Origin: Commensalibacter nepenthis
GTDB taxonomy: Bacteria > Pseudomonadota > Alphaproteobacteria > Acetobacterales > Acetobacteraceae
NCBI RefSeq assembly: GCF_029953305.1
Contig: NZ_JASBAN010000001.1
Coordinates: 1,667,001 to 1,731,000, forward strand
Reading direction: 5' to 3'
DNA length: 64,000 bases
Below the pieces are notes generated by a model. The model was not told the DNA's origin. It did no database searches and worked only from the letters and a program-made list of their open reading frames with translations. Made by a program: the position numbers and the translations under genes. Positions 34,689 through 43,134 of this stretch are shown piece by piece (positions within the stretch are counted from its first letter, which is position 1; each line of letters begins with the position of its first letter).

Positions 34689-34721
34689 TCTTTAAAGATG
34701 CCTTGTCATATAAGAGCGTGT

Positions 34722-34764
34722 AAAACCAGATTATACTTACTTATCTAGATATAATCTGGTTTTT
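34722..34764 (-). terminator. Intrinsic terminator after murA
   Basis: A perfect 14-bp stem (34722-34735 with 34750-34763) with a 14-base loop lies 20 bases after the murA stop. Both arms end in A or T runs, so it can act in both directions. It separates murA from the DUF6338-like gene. Confidence 0.85.
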
Positions 34765-34783
34765 GATTGTTTTTTTATTCTAT

Positions 34784-36046
34784 CTAGCTTTTGATACGTT
34801 CAATATTTGCACCACAAGCGGCCAGCTTTTTCTCGACTGCTTCATAGCCACGATCCAGATGATAGACCCGGTTTAAACTGGTTTCCCCAGCCGCAGCCAA
34901 TCCAGCAAGGATCAAAGAGAAAGATGCACGAAGGTCGGTCGCCATCACAGGCGCACCAGACAAAGAATGAACCCCACGAATAATGGCAGAGGAACCATGA
35001 ACGTTGATTCTGGCTCCCATACGATTCAGTTCAGGCACGTGCATAAAGCGATTTTCAAAAATGGTTTCGGTAATCATGCTGGCACCTTCTGAAATAGAAA
35101 GCAATGCCATAAATTGGGCCTGCATATCCGTTGGAAAACCAGGATAAGCCTCGGTCATGATATCAATACCACGCAAGCTGCCTGTGCGACGTACACGAAT
35201 AGCGTTGTCTTCTTGGAAAACTTCTACGCCACATTCTTCCAAAGCATGTAAAACAGAACCAAGATATTCTATCTTTGCACCGATCAAGCGTAATTCTCCA
35301 CCTGTGATGCCTGCGGCACACGCGTAAGTGCCACATTCAATACGATCGAATAAAACGGAATGTTCTGCACCATGTAAAGAATCGACACCATCGATAATGA
35401 GATGGCTGGTGCCTTTTCCTTGGATTTTTGCACCCATAGCGATCAAGCAGTCAATTAAGTCAGAAATCTCTGGCTCTCTTGCAGCATTTAATAACTCGGT
35501 TCTGCCTTTGGCAAGAGTAGCTGCCATAACGGTATTTTCTGTTGCACCAACAGAGACAAAAGGAAATACAAAGCGTGTGCCTGTTAATCCTTTGGGAGCA
35601 GTGGCATTAATATATCCGCTATCAATTTCGATTTCTGCACCCAACGAGGTTAAAGCTTCTAGGTGAAGATTGACAGGACGAGTGCCAATTGCGCACCCAC
35701 CAGGCAAAGAAACGCGGGCTTTACCACAGCGAGCCAATAAAGGTCCCAAGACCAAGACAGAAGCACGCATTTTGGATACGATATTATAAGGAGCTTCGGT
35801 ATTGGTGATTTCGCCCTTAAAAGAATAACAATGCGGGTCTTTGCGATCGATATTGATATCTAACCCATGTTGATGGATAAGATCACACATGGTTTTAATA
35901 TCCACAATTTGTGGCATATTTTTTAAAAAAAGTGTTTCAGAAGTCAAAAGCGCGCAAGGCATAATGGCTAATGCAGCATTTTTCGCCCCACCAATAGTAA
36001 TATCGCCTTGTAGGGGTCTTCCCCCACGAATTAAAAATCGATCCAT
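34784..36046 (-). CDS. murA: UDP-N-acetylglucosamine 1-carboxyvinyltransferase
   Basis: MurA transfers enolpyruvate from PEP to UDP-GlcNAc, the first committed step of peptidoglycan synthesis and the fosfomycin target. The 420-residue protein has the substrate-binding I-G-G-A-K-N-A-A-L (18-26) with Lys22, and the catalytic cysteine at 118 in [12 protein letters not shown], so it should be fosfomycin-sensitive. Further signatures are [12 protein letters not shown] and the late D-L-R-A-S-F-S-L. It follows dcd closely on the minus strand. Confidence 0.97.
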   Translation of the reverse strand: MDRFLIRGGRPLQGDITIGGAKNAALAIMPCALLTSETLFLKNMPQIVDIKTMCDLIHQHGLDINIDRKDPHCYSFKGEITNTEAPYNIVSKMRASVLVLGPLLARCGKARVSLPGGCAIGTRPVNLHLEALTSLGAEIEIDSGYINATAPKGLTGTRFVFPFVSVGATENTVMAATLAKGRTELLNAAREPEISDLIDCLIAMGAKIQGKGTSHLIIDGVDSLHGAEHSVLFDRIECGTYACAAGITGGELRLIGAKIEYLGSVLHALEECGVEVFQEDNAIRVRRTGSLRGIDIMTEAYPGFPTDMQAQFMALLSISEGASMITETIFENRFMHVPELNRMGARINVHGSSAIIRGVHSLSGAPVMATDLRASFSLILAGLAAAGETSLNRVYHLDRGYEAVEKKLAACGANIERIKS

Positions 36047-36069
36047 AGTTTTTCAGTTTCTTTATCTAA

Positions 36070-36624
36070 TTATAAACGTGGAGTGGCAACGCCTGTTTGC
36101 CCCATATATTTCCCTTTTTTATCTGCATAGCTGATATCACAAGGCGCACTGCCTTGGAAAAAGAGAAATTGACAAATGCCTTCATTGGCATAAATCTTGG
36201 CTGGAAGAGGGGTTGTATTGCTGATTTCAATCGTCACTTGACCTTCCCATTCAGGTTCCAAAGGGGTGACATTGACGATAATACCGCATCTGGCATAGGT
36301 CGATTTTCCCAAGCAAACAACTAAAACATCTCTTGGAACGCGGAAATATTCAATGGTATGCGCCAAAGCAAAGCTATTGGGTGGAATGATGCAAACATCG
36401 GTTTTACGGGTAACGAAGCTGTTGGATGTAAAATTCTTAGGGTCAACAATTGCGTTATCAATGTCGGTAAAAATTTTAAATTCATCGGCTATACGGGCAT
36501 CATATCCATAGGAGGATACACCATAAGAGATTATGCCTTCACGATGTTGTTTATCTGTAAAGGGTTCGATCATTTTATGATCTTTTGCCATTTTCGTAAT
36601 CCAACTGTCAGGCATAATCGACAT
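36070..36624 (-). CDS. dcd: dCTP deaminase
   Basis: Dcd converts dCTP to dUTP, the source of dUMP for thymidylate. The 184-residue protein has the opening M-P-D-S-W-I, then [13 protein letters not shown], the F-V-T-R-K-T-D segment, [23 protein letters not shown] with the catalytic glutamate, and Q-F-L-F-F-Q-G-S. The start could be either of two near ATGs. It lies upstream of murA, 23 bases apart. Confidence 0.96.
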   Translation of the reverse strand: MSIMPDSWITKMAKDHKMIEPFTDKQHREGIISYGVSSYGYDARIADEFKIFTDIDNAIVDPKNFTSNSFVTRKTDVCIIPPNSFALAHTIEYFRVPRDVLVVCLGKSTYARCGIIVNVTPLEPEWEGQVTIEISNTTPLPAKIYANEGICQFLFFQGSAPCDISYADKKGKYMGQTGVATPRL

Positions 36625-36711
36625 GAACCTATTCCTCTTTAATCTTTCGCAATGATGAGCTGTTCAATAAACGACCTTTGGCATTCAAACAAGCATTTTT
36701 TAAAAAAGAGC

Positions 36712-36846
36712 TTATGATTGTTGTTCTTTTTTATTGCGTTGCTGTTCTTTTCGGCGTTTAAGGTTTTCTCGAAGCGCCGCAGCTTCTTTTTCGCGACGCT
36801 TTATTTTTGCCTCTTTTTCAGGCTGTGCGGTTTTATTGGTATTCAT
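36712..36846 (-). CDS. Small basic, charged protein (44 residues)
   Basis: A 44-codon frame starts with ATG at 36846. The product is almost entirely charged: E-K-E-A-K-I-K-R-R-E-K-E-A-A-A-L-R-E-N-L, then K-R-R-K-E-Q-Q-R-N-K-K. It should form one long helix. Similar small proteins with the A-L-R-E-N-L-x-R-R-K pattern are common in alphaproteobacteria, so this is likely a real gene even though it has no known function. It lies between glk and dcd, all on the minus strand. Confidence 0.65.
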   Translation of the reverse strand: MNTNKTAQPEKEAKIKRREKEAAALRENLKRRKEQQRNKKEQQS

Positions 36847-36868
36847 TATAAAATTACATCTTGAATGA

Positions 36869-37882
36869 TTATTTTGTATGTTTTACAGCATATGCAGCCG
36901 CAGCACCTAATAAACCAGGTTGAGGATAGGTTAATAACTCAACAGGCACTTGCGCCAACATTCTTTCAAAACGACCTTTGTCCACAAATCGTTCACCAAA
37001 ACCAGATTGAGGCAAATAATCAGCCAATAATTGACCAATGCCACCACTGATAATGACGCGCGTTGCCAAGTGAACCAATGCGAGATCAGCACAAACCGTT
37101 CCTAGATTTAAACAAAAACGTTCCAATGCAGCAGCCGCTAGATGGTCAGTTCCTTTTAAAGCGGAATCCCAAAGATTGCTATCGCTGTGATGGCTAACGG
37201 CTAGTCCAGCATTGGCAGCAAGTGCGTCATAAATATTGCCAAGACCCGGACCAGAGATAATTCGCTCTGCGGACACGCGGCGGTAATGTTGTTTTAAATA
37301 GCGTAAAATACTGATGTCGATATGATCGCAAGGGGCATAGGTAATATGTCCACCCTCGCTGGGAACAACACGGTATGAATCATTATCATCAAACATCAAT
37401 GATGCAACACCCAAGCCAGTACCTGGCCCTACAATCGTTGTAACGCCTGTTGGTTTTTCTTTGCGTTTTGGACCAAAAATATGTTTTAAATATGCGCCAT
37501 CGCTGTGGGCTGCTGCATGAGCAACCGCTTCGAAATCATTAATTAAAATGACTTCGTCCAATTCTAATTGATCGGCTAGTAATGCTGGACGAATAATCCA
37601 AGGGCTGTTGGAAAATTTAAGAATATCACCACGAATAGGACATGCAATCGCCATTGAGGCTGCTTTGGGTAAAGCGCGACCGATTTTTTGCCCAAAAGCA
37701 TCCCATGCCAGTTGCAAAGTGGCATAATCGGCGGTTTTTAAGATAGTTTCATTATCAACGGATAATACTTTGCCATTTTGAACTTTGGCAACGGCGAAAC
37801 GAGCATTGGTTCCGCCAATATCGGCAACAATCACCTCTTTGGTATTGTCGCCAGAAGCTGTTTGAATGTTTTTGTCGGTCAT
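36869..37882 (-). CDS. glk: Glucokinase
   Basis: Glk phosphorylates glucose with ATP. The 337-residue protein is of the proteobacterial glucokinase type: V-A-D-I-G-G-T-N-A-R-F-A-V (19-31) is the phosphate loop, I-N-D-F-E-A-V-A-H-A provides the catalytic aspartate, G-P-G-T-G-L-G-V-A follows, then E-G-G-H-I-T-Y-A-P, and I-I-S-G-G-I-G-Q near the end. It stands at the head of the run toward dcd but with its own upstream gap. Confidence 0.95.
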   Translation of the reverse strand: MTDKNIQTASGDNTKEVIVADIGGTNARFAVAKVQNGKVLSVDNETILKTADYATLQLAWDAFGQKIGRALPKAASMAIACPIRGDILKFSNSPWIIRPALLADQLELDEVILINDFEAVAHAAAHSDGAYLKHIFGPKRKEKPTGVTTIVGPGTGLGVASLMFDDNDSYRVVPSEGGHITYAPCDHIDISILRYLKQHYRRVSAERIISGPGLGNIYDALAANAGLAVSHHSDSNLWDSALKGTDHLAAAALERFCLNLGTVCADLALVHLATRVIISGGIGQLLADYLPQSGFGERFVDKGRFERMLAQVPVELLTYPQPGLLGAAAAYAVKHTK

Positions 37883-37944
37883 AATGAATATCCTGTATAA
37901 AATAGATTTTAACTGTAAACCGAATAATGATGAGTACGAATTAC

Positions 37945-38535
37945 TTATTTGGAATATTTGGTCGGTGCAGGCAATGTTAAATCAAGATCAGGATGACTTG
38001 ATAACATCACTTCCATAGCTTGATATACATGCCTCAGTGATAAAGACTGGGAATAAGAGGATGGGGTAATTAATCTTGCTTTGCGTGAGGTAACCAAGTC
38101 ATTTAAAAAGGCTTGTCGATCTTGTCCATAAATGGTTGCTCTATAAAAGCAATTTTTATCCGTTTTATGGTCTAGGATCAGATTTAAACCCAATTTTTCA
38201 CTTTTATCTTTGACATAAAAAATAATGCCAGTATCAGACCAGACAGGTGTAACAGCATCAAGCACAATTCTGTCCGGTAAAAAGGCAATATATAAAACGG
38301 GAACCATATCCATGCGTGTATTCCACCACATTAATCTGGGTGGATTGCTTTGTGGGTTATAGCGCCATTCCCCGTATTGAGGATAGGAAAGAGGTGAAAT
38401 TTCACCATTTTGCGTTTGTGAAACAGAAGAGGATGTTGAAACTGCATGAGCAGAAACAGATAGTGCCGAGCAGATTACCAAGCTGGACATTAATAAACCA
38501 ATGAGTTTCGAACGATGAATAAGGAATTGAACCAT
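37945..38535 (-). CDS. Secreted protein of unknown function (paralogue A)
   Basis: The 196-residue protein has a signal peptide (about 1-31, hydrophobic core L-L-M-S-S-L-V-I-C, cleavage near A-H-A). The mature part begins with a polar linker, then Y-G-E-W-R-Y, a run of beta strands with W-W, and a C-terminal part with Q-D-R-Q-A-F-L-N-D-L. The Y-G-x-W start and general layout are shared with the next gene on the same strand, so both probably come from one duplication. The Y-G-x-W-plus-beta pattern recalls invasion-associated locus B-like periplasmic proteins; this is weak. No function is known. Confidence 0.7.
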   Translation of the reverse strand: MVQFLIHRSKLIGLLMSSLVICSALSVSAHAVSTSSSVSQTQNGEISPLSYPQYGEWRYNPQSNPPRLMWWNTRMDMVPVLYIAFLPDRIVLDAVTPVWSDTGIIFYVKDKSEKLGLNLILDHKTDKNCFYRATIYGQDRQAFLNDLVTSRKARLITPSSYSQSLSLRHVYQAMEVMLSSHPDLDLTLPAPTKYSK

Positions 38536-38595
38536 AAATTTACCTCTTGCTGACTTAATCTTATCGATTATGATGTATAATACAATAAATAAAAA

Positions 38596-39504
38596 TTAAT
38601 TATTTGTTATTGCTTTGGTTTTTTCTTTGATTTTATCGACCTCGCCTTTGGGGCTCATGATACATTTTCGCCAGATTTTATCTTTGTCATGTTGATCTGG
38701 ATCATTACTGCCCCAACACCAGCCTTTCTTTTCCATTTGTTTTAATAAATCATTTCGTTTTAAACAAATATCCGTTCTCATCTTTTCTTGACCAGAGGTG
38801 GTCATGGCTAAACATTGCTTAACGTAATAATTGGTTTCTTGATATAGTGGAAATAGTTCTGGTGACATTCCATCCAAAGGAACAAACACGTCTTCTTCAA
38901 TCTCGTTGAGCGCCAAAGGTTTTGGCGCAATGAGGTTATTTTGACGAATAAGTTGAGTAAAATCATTCATTGCGGCGCGTAACCCATCTGTGCTGATGGG
39001 AACAGATGTCACCGTCGAAAGATTGATGACCATTGGGGATTCGCTTTCTAAGGCAGAGACCAGCTTGTCGATATTTTGGGTATAAACCGCAGTTGAGAAT
39101 TGAACCCATCCTTTATGATCGCTGACTTTATTTAAAACAACGGAAACATTTTTGATATTCCATGTAATAAAGGGTAGCTTTAATGCTCTGTTTTCTTTTT
39201 TCTTGGCCACAACATCAATGGTAATCATATGGGCTGATGGGGTGATATAGAGCTTGATTGATGAGTTGGGTTGTTGCCACAATAAGCTGGCATAAGGCTG
39301 ACCCGAGACAATGCTCCAATTTCCATAAGCATTATTATGTTGTAGTTGATAGCCGTTATCTTCATCAAGCAGTGCAGGTGCTGGGAACGAGAGTTTAGAC
39401 GCAGCAGCTGTTGTGACAGGCTGTTGTGCTATGGACAAAGAAGAAGAGAGCAAGCCTATGCCAATAAAAGTTGGGATCGCTCTTAAAAGTGATTTTTTAC
39501 ACAT
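38596..39504 (-). CDS. Secreted protein of unknown function (paralogue B)
   Basis: The frame is open from 39552, but the ATG at 39504 (start M-C-K-K-S-L-L-R-A-I-P) gives a clean signal peptide, cleaved near S-I-A-Q-Q, and a 302-residue protein. After about 30 mature residues comes N-A-Y-G-N-W-S-I, matching the Y-G-E-W of the neighbour, then similar beta-rich sequence ending with an F-x-x-L-I helix. The last 90 residues are extra, with four cysteines (C-L-A-M, C-L-K-R, W-C-W-G, K-C-I-M) that could form disulfides in the periplasm. It precedes paralogue A by 60 bases on the same strand. The function is unknown. Confidence 0.7.
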   Translation of the reverse strand: MCKKSLLRAIPTFIGIGLLSSSLSIAQQPVTTAAASKLSFPAPALLDEDNGYQLQHNNAYGNWSIVSGQPYASLLWQQPNSSIKLYITPSAHMITIDVVAKKKENRALKLPFITWNIKNVSVVLNKVSDHKGWVQFSTAVYTQNIDKLVSALESESPMVINLSTVTSVPISTDGLRAAMNDFTQLIRQNNLIAPKPLALNEIEEDVFVPLDGMSPELFPLYQETNYYVKQCLAMTTSGQEKMRTDICLKRNDLLKQMEKKGWCWGSNDPDQHDKDKIWRKCIMSPKGEVDKIKEKTKAITNN

Positions 39505-39781
39505 TTCATACCTTATTTCATCAAAACGCTTTATAATACGAAAAGATAACAAGAAAGCAAAGGAGTTTTCTTGTGTTTTCTATAAAACAGATTTTATAGC
39601 GAATATATATAAGAAATCATTGTTTTTCGTTATATAAAACTAGGTAAAGTAAAAGGTATATTTTGGTAAAATAATGAATAAAAAAGCAATTGGGTAATAT
39701 AATTGTAACATTATACAAAAAAATAGCTTTTTAATGAAAATAATTGTAGTATATATTTTATTCAAATCATAGGTAAAAAAT

Positions 39782-40888
39782 ATGGAAGCCAACCAATCTG
39801 TAGATTATACAGATATGTTGTCTATTTGCCCACAGGCATTGGAAACATATCAACAACGTGGTGTAAACGATGTTATTGCAGCATATGATATTGGAAATAT
39901 CTTAATTACCAATCATTTTTATGGCGAAGCAGCTTTTTTTTACAAGCTTGCATTTAATATGCATTCTAAAAATCCATCAGAACATCCATTAAATCATGTT
40001 TTATGGATGATCCGCATGGTTGCTCTTTTAAAAGGGGGATTCCCTCTAAAAGATGAAGATATGGAGCAATTAAGAAGCCTCAGTCTTCCTTTTTACAATT
40101 ATGTAACGGGTTGGAAGCAATATAAAGACAATCACGACGCATTATCTGCTGTTTTGACAATGGGAAATTGTTATGAGGAATTTCCAACTGGCGAGGGTGC
40201 TGATCGTACTTATCTGTCAATTATGATGGATTTGTTTAATGGTAACCCGCATTTGTCTGTAATTGGAAGAACCTATCATAACAGTATGATTCAGGTGATT
40301 CCTAATAATTTATTTATGTATTGGGATGACGAGGTTTCCGAAGATAGAAGCAATTTTGAGTATCATCAACAATTAGGATATTTCAATTGTAAAATCTTTA
40401 GTAAAACAGAAGCGGTGGATTGGCTGTATCAAAACTATGGTATCGAAGCAAGGCAGATATTTCTTTCTTTAAATTCCCTTGTTGAAGCCGAAGATTTTTT
40501 GCGTGTGCATGTGATTAACCAATATGGTGGTTGGTGGTTGGGGAGGGGACTGCGAATTAAATCAATAGAGCAGTTTTGTTCAGTTTTACCAACTATGTAT
40601 GAGCATGTATTTTTCTTGGCTGATATTGACGTTGTTCATAATGATTTTTTTGGTTCGGTTGCGAATAGTCCCATTTTGAATGAATGTATTCGTTCTTTAT
40701 ATCATAATTGTTATGTCAATCCTGATTTATTCCCAACTTATAAAACAGGACCCGGTATTTTTAATCGTGCTGTCAATAGAACGCTATATCGTTGTTTAAA
40801 AGGGCAAGGGCAACGCCCTTCTATGATTGTGTTAAAACATCAAGATTTTTGGTGGCAAGTGATTGAGACCAGCCATCCAGCCCAATAA
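39782..40888 (+). CDS. GT32-like glycosyltransferase-family protein lacking the DxD motif
   Basis: The 368-residue protein has an alpha-helical N-terminal part (about 1-150) that resembles TPR-like repeats and a C-terminal part (about 170-365) that resembles GT32 (capsular/mannosyltransferase OCH1-like) enzymes: N-N-L-F-M-Y-W-D-D-E (175-184), F-S-K-T-E-A-V-D-W-L-Y, then A-E-D-F-L-R-V-H-V-I-N-Q-Y-G-G-W-W-L. In GT32 the metal-binding D-x-D comes right after that L, but here the sequence is G-R-G (254-256). The enzyme may therefore be inactive or use another acidic group. It stands alone, with a strong bidirectional terminator after it. Its role is unclear. Confidence 0.65.
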   Translation: MEANQSVDYTDMLSICPQALETYQQRGVNDVIAAYDIGNILITNHFYGEAAFFYKLAFNMHSKNPSEHPLNHVLWMIRMVALLKGGFPLKDEDMEQLRSLSLPFYNYVTGWKQYKDNHDALSAVLTMGNCYEEFPTGEGADRTYLSIMMDLFNGNPHLSVIGRTYHNSMIQVIPNNLFMYWDDEVSEDRSNFEYHQQLGYFNCKIFSKTEAVDWLYQNYGIEARQIFLSLNSLVEAEDFLRVHVINQYGGWWLGRGLRIKSIEQFCSVLPTMYEHVFFLADIDVVHNDFFGSVANSPILNECIRSLYHNCYVNPDLFPTYKTGPGIFNRAVNRTLYRCLKGQGQRPSMIVLKHQDFWWQVIETSHPAQ

Positions 40889-40917
40889 GAATAGTCGTCA
40901 CCATTATATGTTTCAAT

Positions 40918-40945
40918 AAAAAGCGCTATTATAATAGCGCTTTTT
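40918..40945. terminator. Bidirectional intrinsic terminator
   Basis: A near-perfect palindrome of about 26 bases (A-run, GCGCTATTATAATAGCGC, T-run) lies between the converging GT32-like gene and xthA. Both directions end in at least five T. Confidence 0.85.
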
Positions 40946-40950
40946 ATATA

Positions 40951-41718
40951 TTAGAATTCAATAATAACAGGAACATGGTCAGAAGGTTGCTCTTTATCTC
41001 TTTCCGACTTATTAATGGTAAAGCTTTGTAACCGCTCGGCAATTTTTGGAGAAAGTAGAGCATGGTCAATCCTTAAACCAGCATTGCGTTGCCATGCACC
41101 TCTGGTATAATCCCAAAATGTATAGAGCGTTTCTGTGGGATAAATTGCACGTAAGGCATCGGTTAATCCAAGCCATAATAATTGGTAAAATCCATTGCGG
41201 CTTTCGGATTTAACCAACGCATCATCAGAGGATAATGTTTGTGGTGCGTAATCTTGGTTGGTTGGGCAAATATTAAAATCGCCAGCAAAAATACAATCTT
41301 GTTTATTTTTTAATAAATGCTCTGCACGTTTGATTAATGTATTTATAAAATGGATTTTTCTTTGAAATCCTTCTTCACCCCCAGAATTGCCATTGGGTAG
41401 ATATAAATTACATAAAATAATCCCTTGGCTTTCGATTTCCAGGTACCGCGCTTGGGGATCTTCTTCATTTAAATCAGGCAGGACTGTATGATTCAGTTGA
41501 TAAGGATGACGGCTGAGAATAGCAACACCATTATAGGCTTTTTGTCCATTGACAATGACTTGATAGCCCATTTCCTCGAATATTTCTGCGGGGAATTGTT
41601 CATTTTGGCACTTGATTTCTTGTAAAAACAACCAGTCAGGTTGTTCTTTGGTTAACCATTGTTGAACATGCGTATGGCGTTGACGGATAGAGTTAATATT
41701 CCAGCTGGCAAGTTTCAT
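40951..41718 (-). CDS. xthA: Exodeoxyribonuclease III
   Basis: This is an apurinic/apyrimidinic endonuclease and 3'-exonuclease of base-excision repair. The 255-residue protein has S-W-N-I-N-S-I-R (4-11), L-F-L-Q-E-I-K-C-Q (catalytic glutamate), G-D-F-N-I-C-P-T, L-R-I-D-H-A-L-L-S-P and the end S-D-H-V-P-V-I with the catalytic histidine. All metal and catalytic residues are present. Confidence 0.95.
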   Translation of the reverse strand: MKLASWNINSIRQRHTHVQQWLTKEQPDWLFLQEIKCQNEQFPAEIFEEMGYQVIVNGQKAYNGVAILSRHPYQLNHTVLPDLNEEDPQARYLEIESQGIILCNLYLPNGNSGGEEGFQRKIHFINTLIKRAEHLLKNKQDCIFAGDFNICPTNQDYAPQTLSSDDALVKSESRNGFYQLLWLGLTDALRAIYPTETLYTFWDYTRGAWQRNAGLRIDHALLSPKIAERLQSFTINKSERDKEQPSDHVPVIIEF

Positions 41719-41853
41719 AAAATAGACCTAATTTACCGTATAGAGTTGATTTCATCAGATGAATAAAGTTTACTAGGGTTTCAAGATATATCATAGTTAT
41801 TCTATGATACTATGTGTTGTATCGGTAAATTATTTAATAAAAGAGTGAAAAAG

Positions 41854-43032
41854 ATGGATTTAGCAGTGTATGCAGTGCAAGAGGCGACTGCTAAAGGACG
41901 AGTATATCCAGAAATGGAATCTTCATCAGGACGCACACCGTGGCAGAGAGACCGTGATCGTGTCATTCATTCGACTGGATTTCGTGTATTACAATATAAA
42001 ACGCAGGTTTTTGTAAATCACGAAGGGGATTTTTTTCGCACCAGATTAACGCATTCTTTGGAAGTCGCACAAATAGCGCGTTCTATTGCTAGGTCTCTGC
42101 AACTTAATGAAGATTTAACCGAGTGTTTGGCATTGGCACATGATCTTGGGCATCCTCCTTTTGGACATGCGGGTGAACATGCGTTGCAAGAAGGCATGAA
42201 AGACTATAATGGTTTTTCTCATAATGACCAATCGTTACGACAAGTGACTCGGCTAGAGCAACGATATGTTCAATTTGATGGATTGAATTTGACGTGGGAA
42301 AGTCTAGAGGGTTTGGCGAAACATAATGGTCCAGTTTCAAACCCAGATCCATATTTGAAAGCCTATAATCAGTTTTATCCTATGGAGTTATCCAGCTATG
42401 CTTCTGCCGAGGCGCAAATTGCTTCGATATCCGATGATATTGCGTATCACAGCCATGATCTGGATGATGGGTTAAGAGCGGGTTTGCTGCGATTTGATGA
42501 TTTAAAAGATTTGCCTATTGTTGGACAAGCTCTATACGAAGCACAACAAGTGATCCAAGAAAGTCCTGCAACAGAGCATCAACATAAACGGTTGCGTCAC
42601 GAGATGATAAGGCGTGTTATCAATATATTAGTCAGTGATTTAAAACAACAAACCGCTTTGAATCTGAAGGCGTTACAGCCTAAAAATCCAGATGATATTC
42701 GGTATGCGAAAACAGGTATTGTGCAATTTAGTCCCGAGATTGGCCACGCTAATCGAGAGATTCGTCAATTTTTATATAAAAATCTATATTATCATTGGCG
42801 TGTTAAACGAATGAGTCGTAAAGGAAAATTATTGGTCAAAGAATTATTTGAAATTTTATCGACTAACATGGATTTATTGCCAACAGAATGGCATTCTCGT
42901 TTAGAGAAAGCCGAGAAAAGCAAACAAAAATCAGGCGCATTTCGTGTTGTGGCGGATTATATTGCTGGCATGACAGATCGTTACGCGATGGAGGAATACC
43001 AACGTTTAACGGATTTGGCAGTCTTGGCTTAA
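41854..43032 (+). CDS. dgt: Deoxyguanosinetriphosphate triphosphohydrolase-like protein
   Basis: Dgt-type HD-domain enzymes cut dNTPs to deoxynucleosides and triphosphate. The frame is open from 41812; the ATG at 41854 gives the usual opening M-D-L-A-V-Y-A-V-Q followed by G-R-V-Y-P-E-M-E-S-S and R-T-P-W-Q-R-D-R-D-R. The 392-residue protein has the metal ligands in R-T-R-L-T-H-S-L-E-V and A-H-D-L-G-H-P-P-F-G-H-A-G-E. It starts the plus-strand run that leads to argS but has its own end. Confidence 0.93.
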   Translation: MDLAVYAVQEATAKGRVYPEMESSSGRTPWQRDRDRVIHSTGFRVLQYKTQVFVNHEGDFFRTRLTHSLEVAQIARSIARSLQLNEDLTECLALAHDLGHPPFGHAGEHALQEGMKDYNGFSHNDQSLRQVTRLEQRYVQFDGLNLTWESLEGLAKHNGPVSNPDPYLKAYNQFYPMELSSYASAEAQIASISDDIAYHSHDLDDGLRAGLLRFDDLKDLPIVGQALYEAQQVIQESPATEHQHKRLRHEMIRRVINILVSDLKQQTALNLKALQPKNPDDIRYAKTGIVQFSPEIGHANREIRQFLYKNLYYHWRVKRMSRKGKLLVKELFEILSTNMDLLPTEWHSRLEKAEKSKQKSGAFRVVADYIAGMTDRYAMEEYQRLTDLAVLA

Positions 43033-43134
43033 GATTTTTTCTGGGATAAATGAAAAGATAGAATGGCTTTTTTGATAAGGGTTATGTAAATAAGAAGGGA
43101 TAGATTCCTTGCTTTTGAGAAAGATAGTTTTTAG

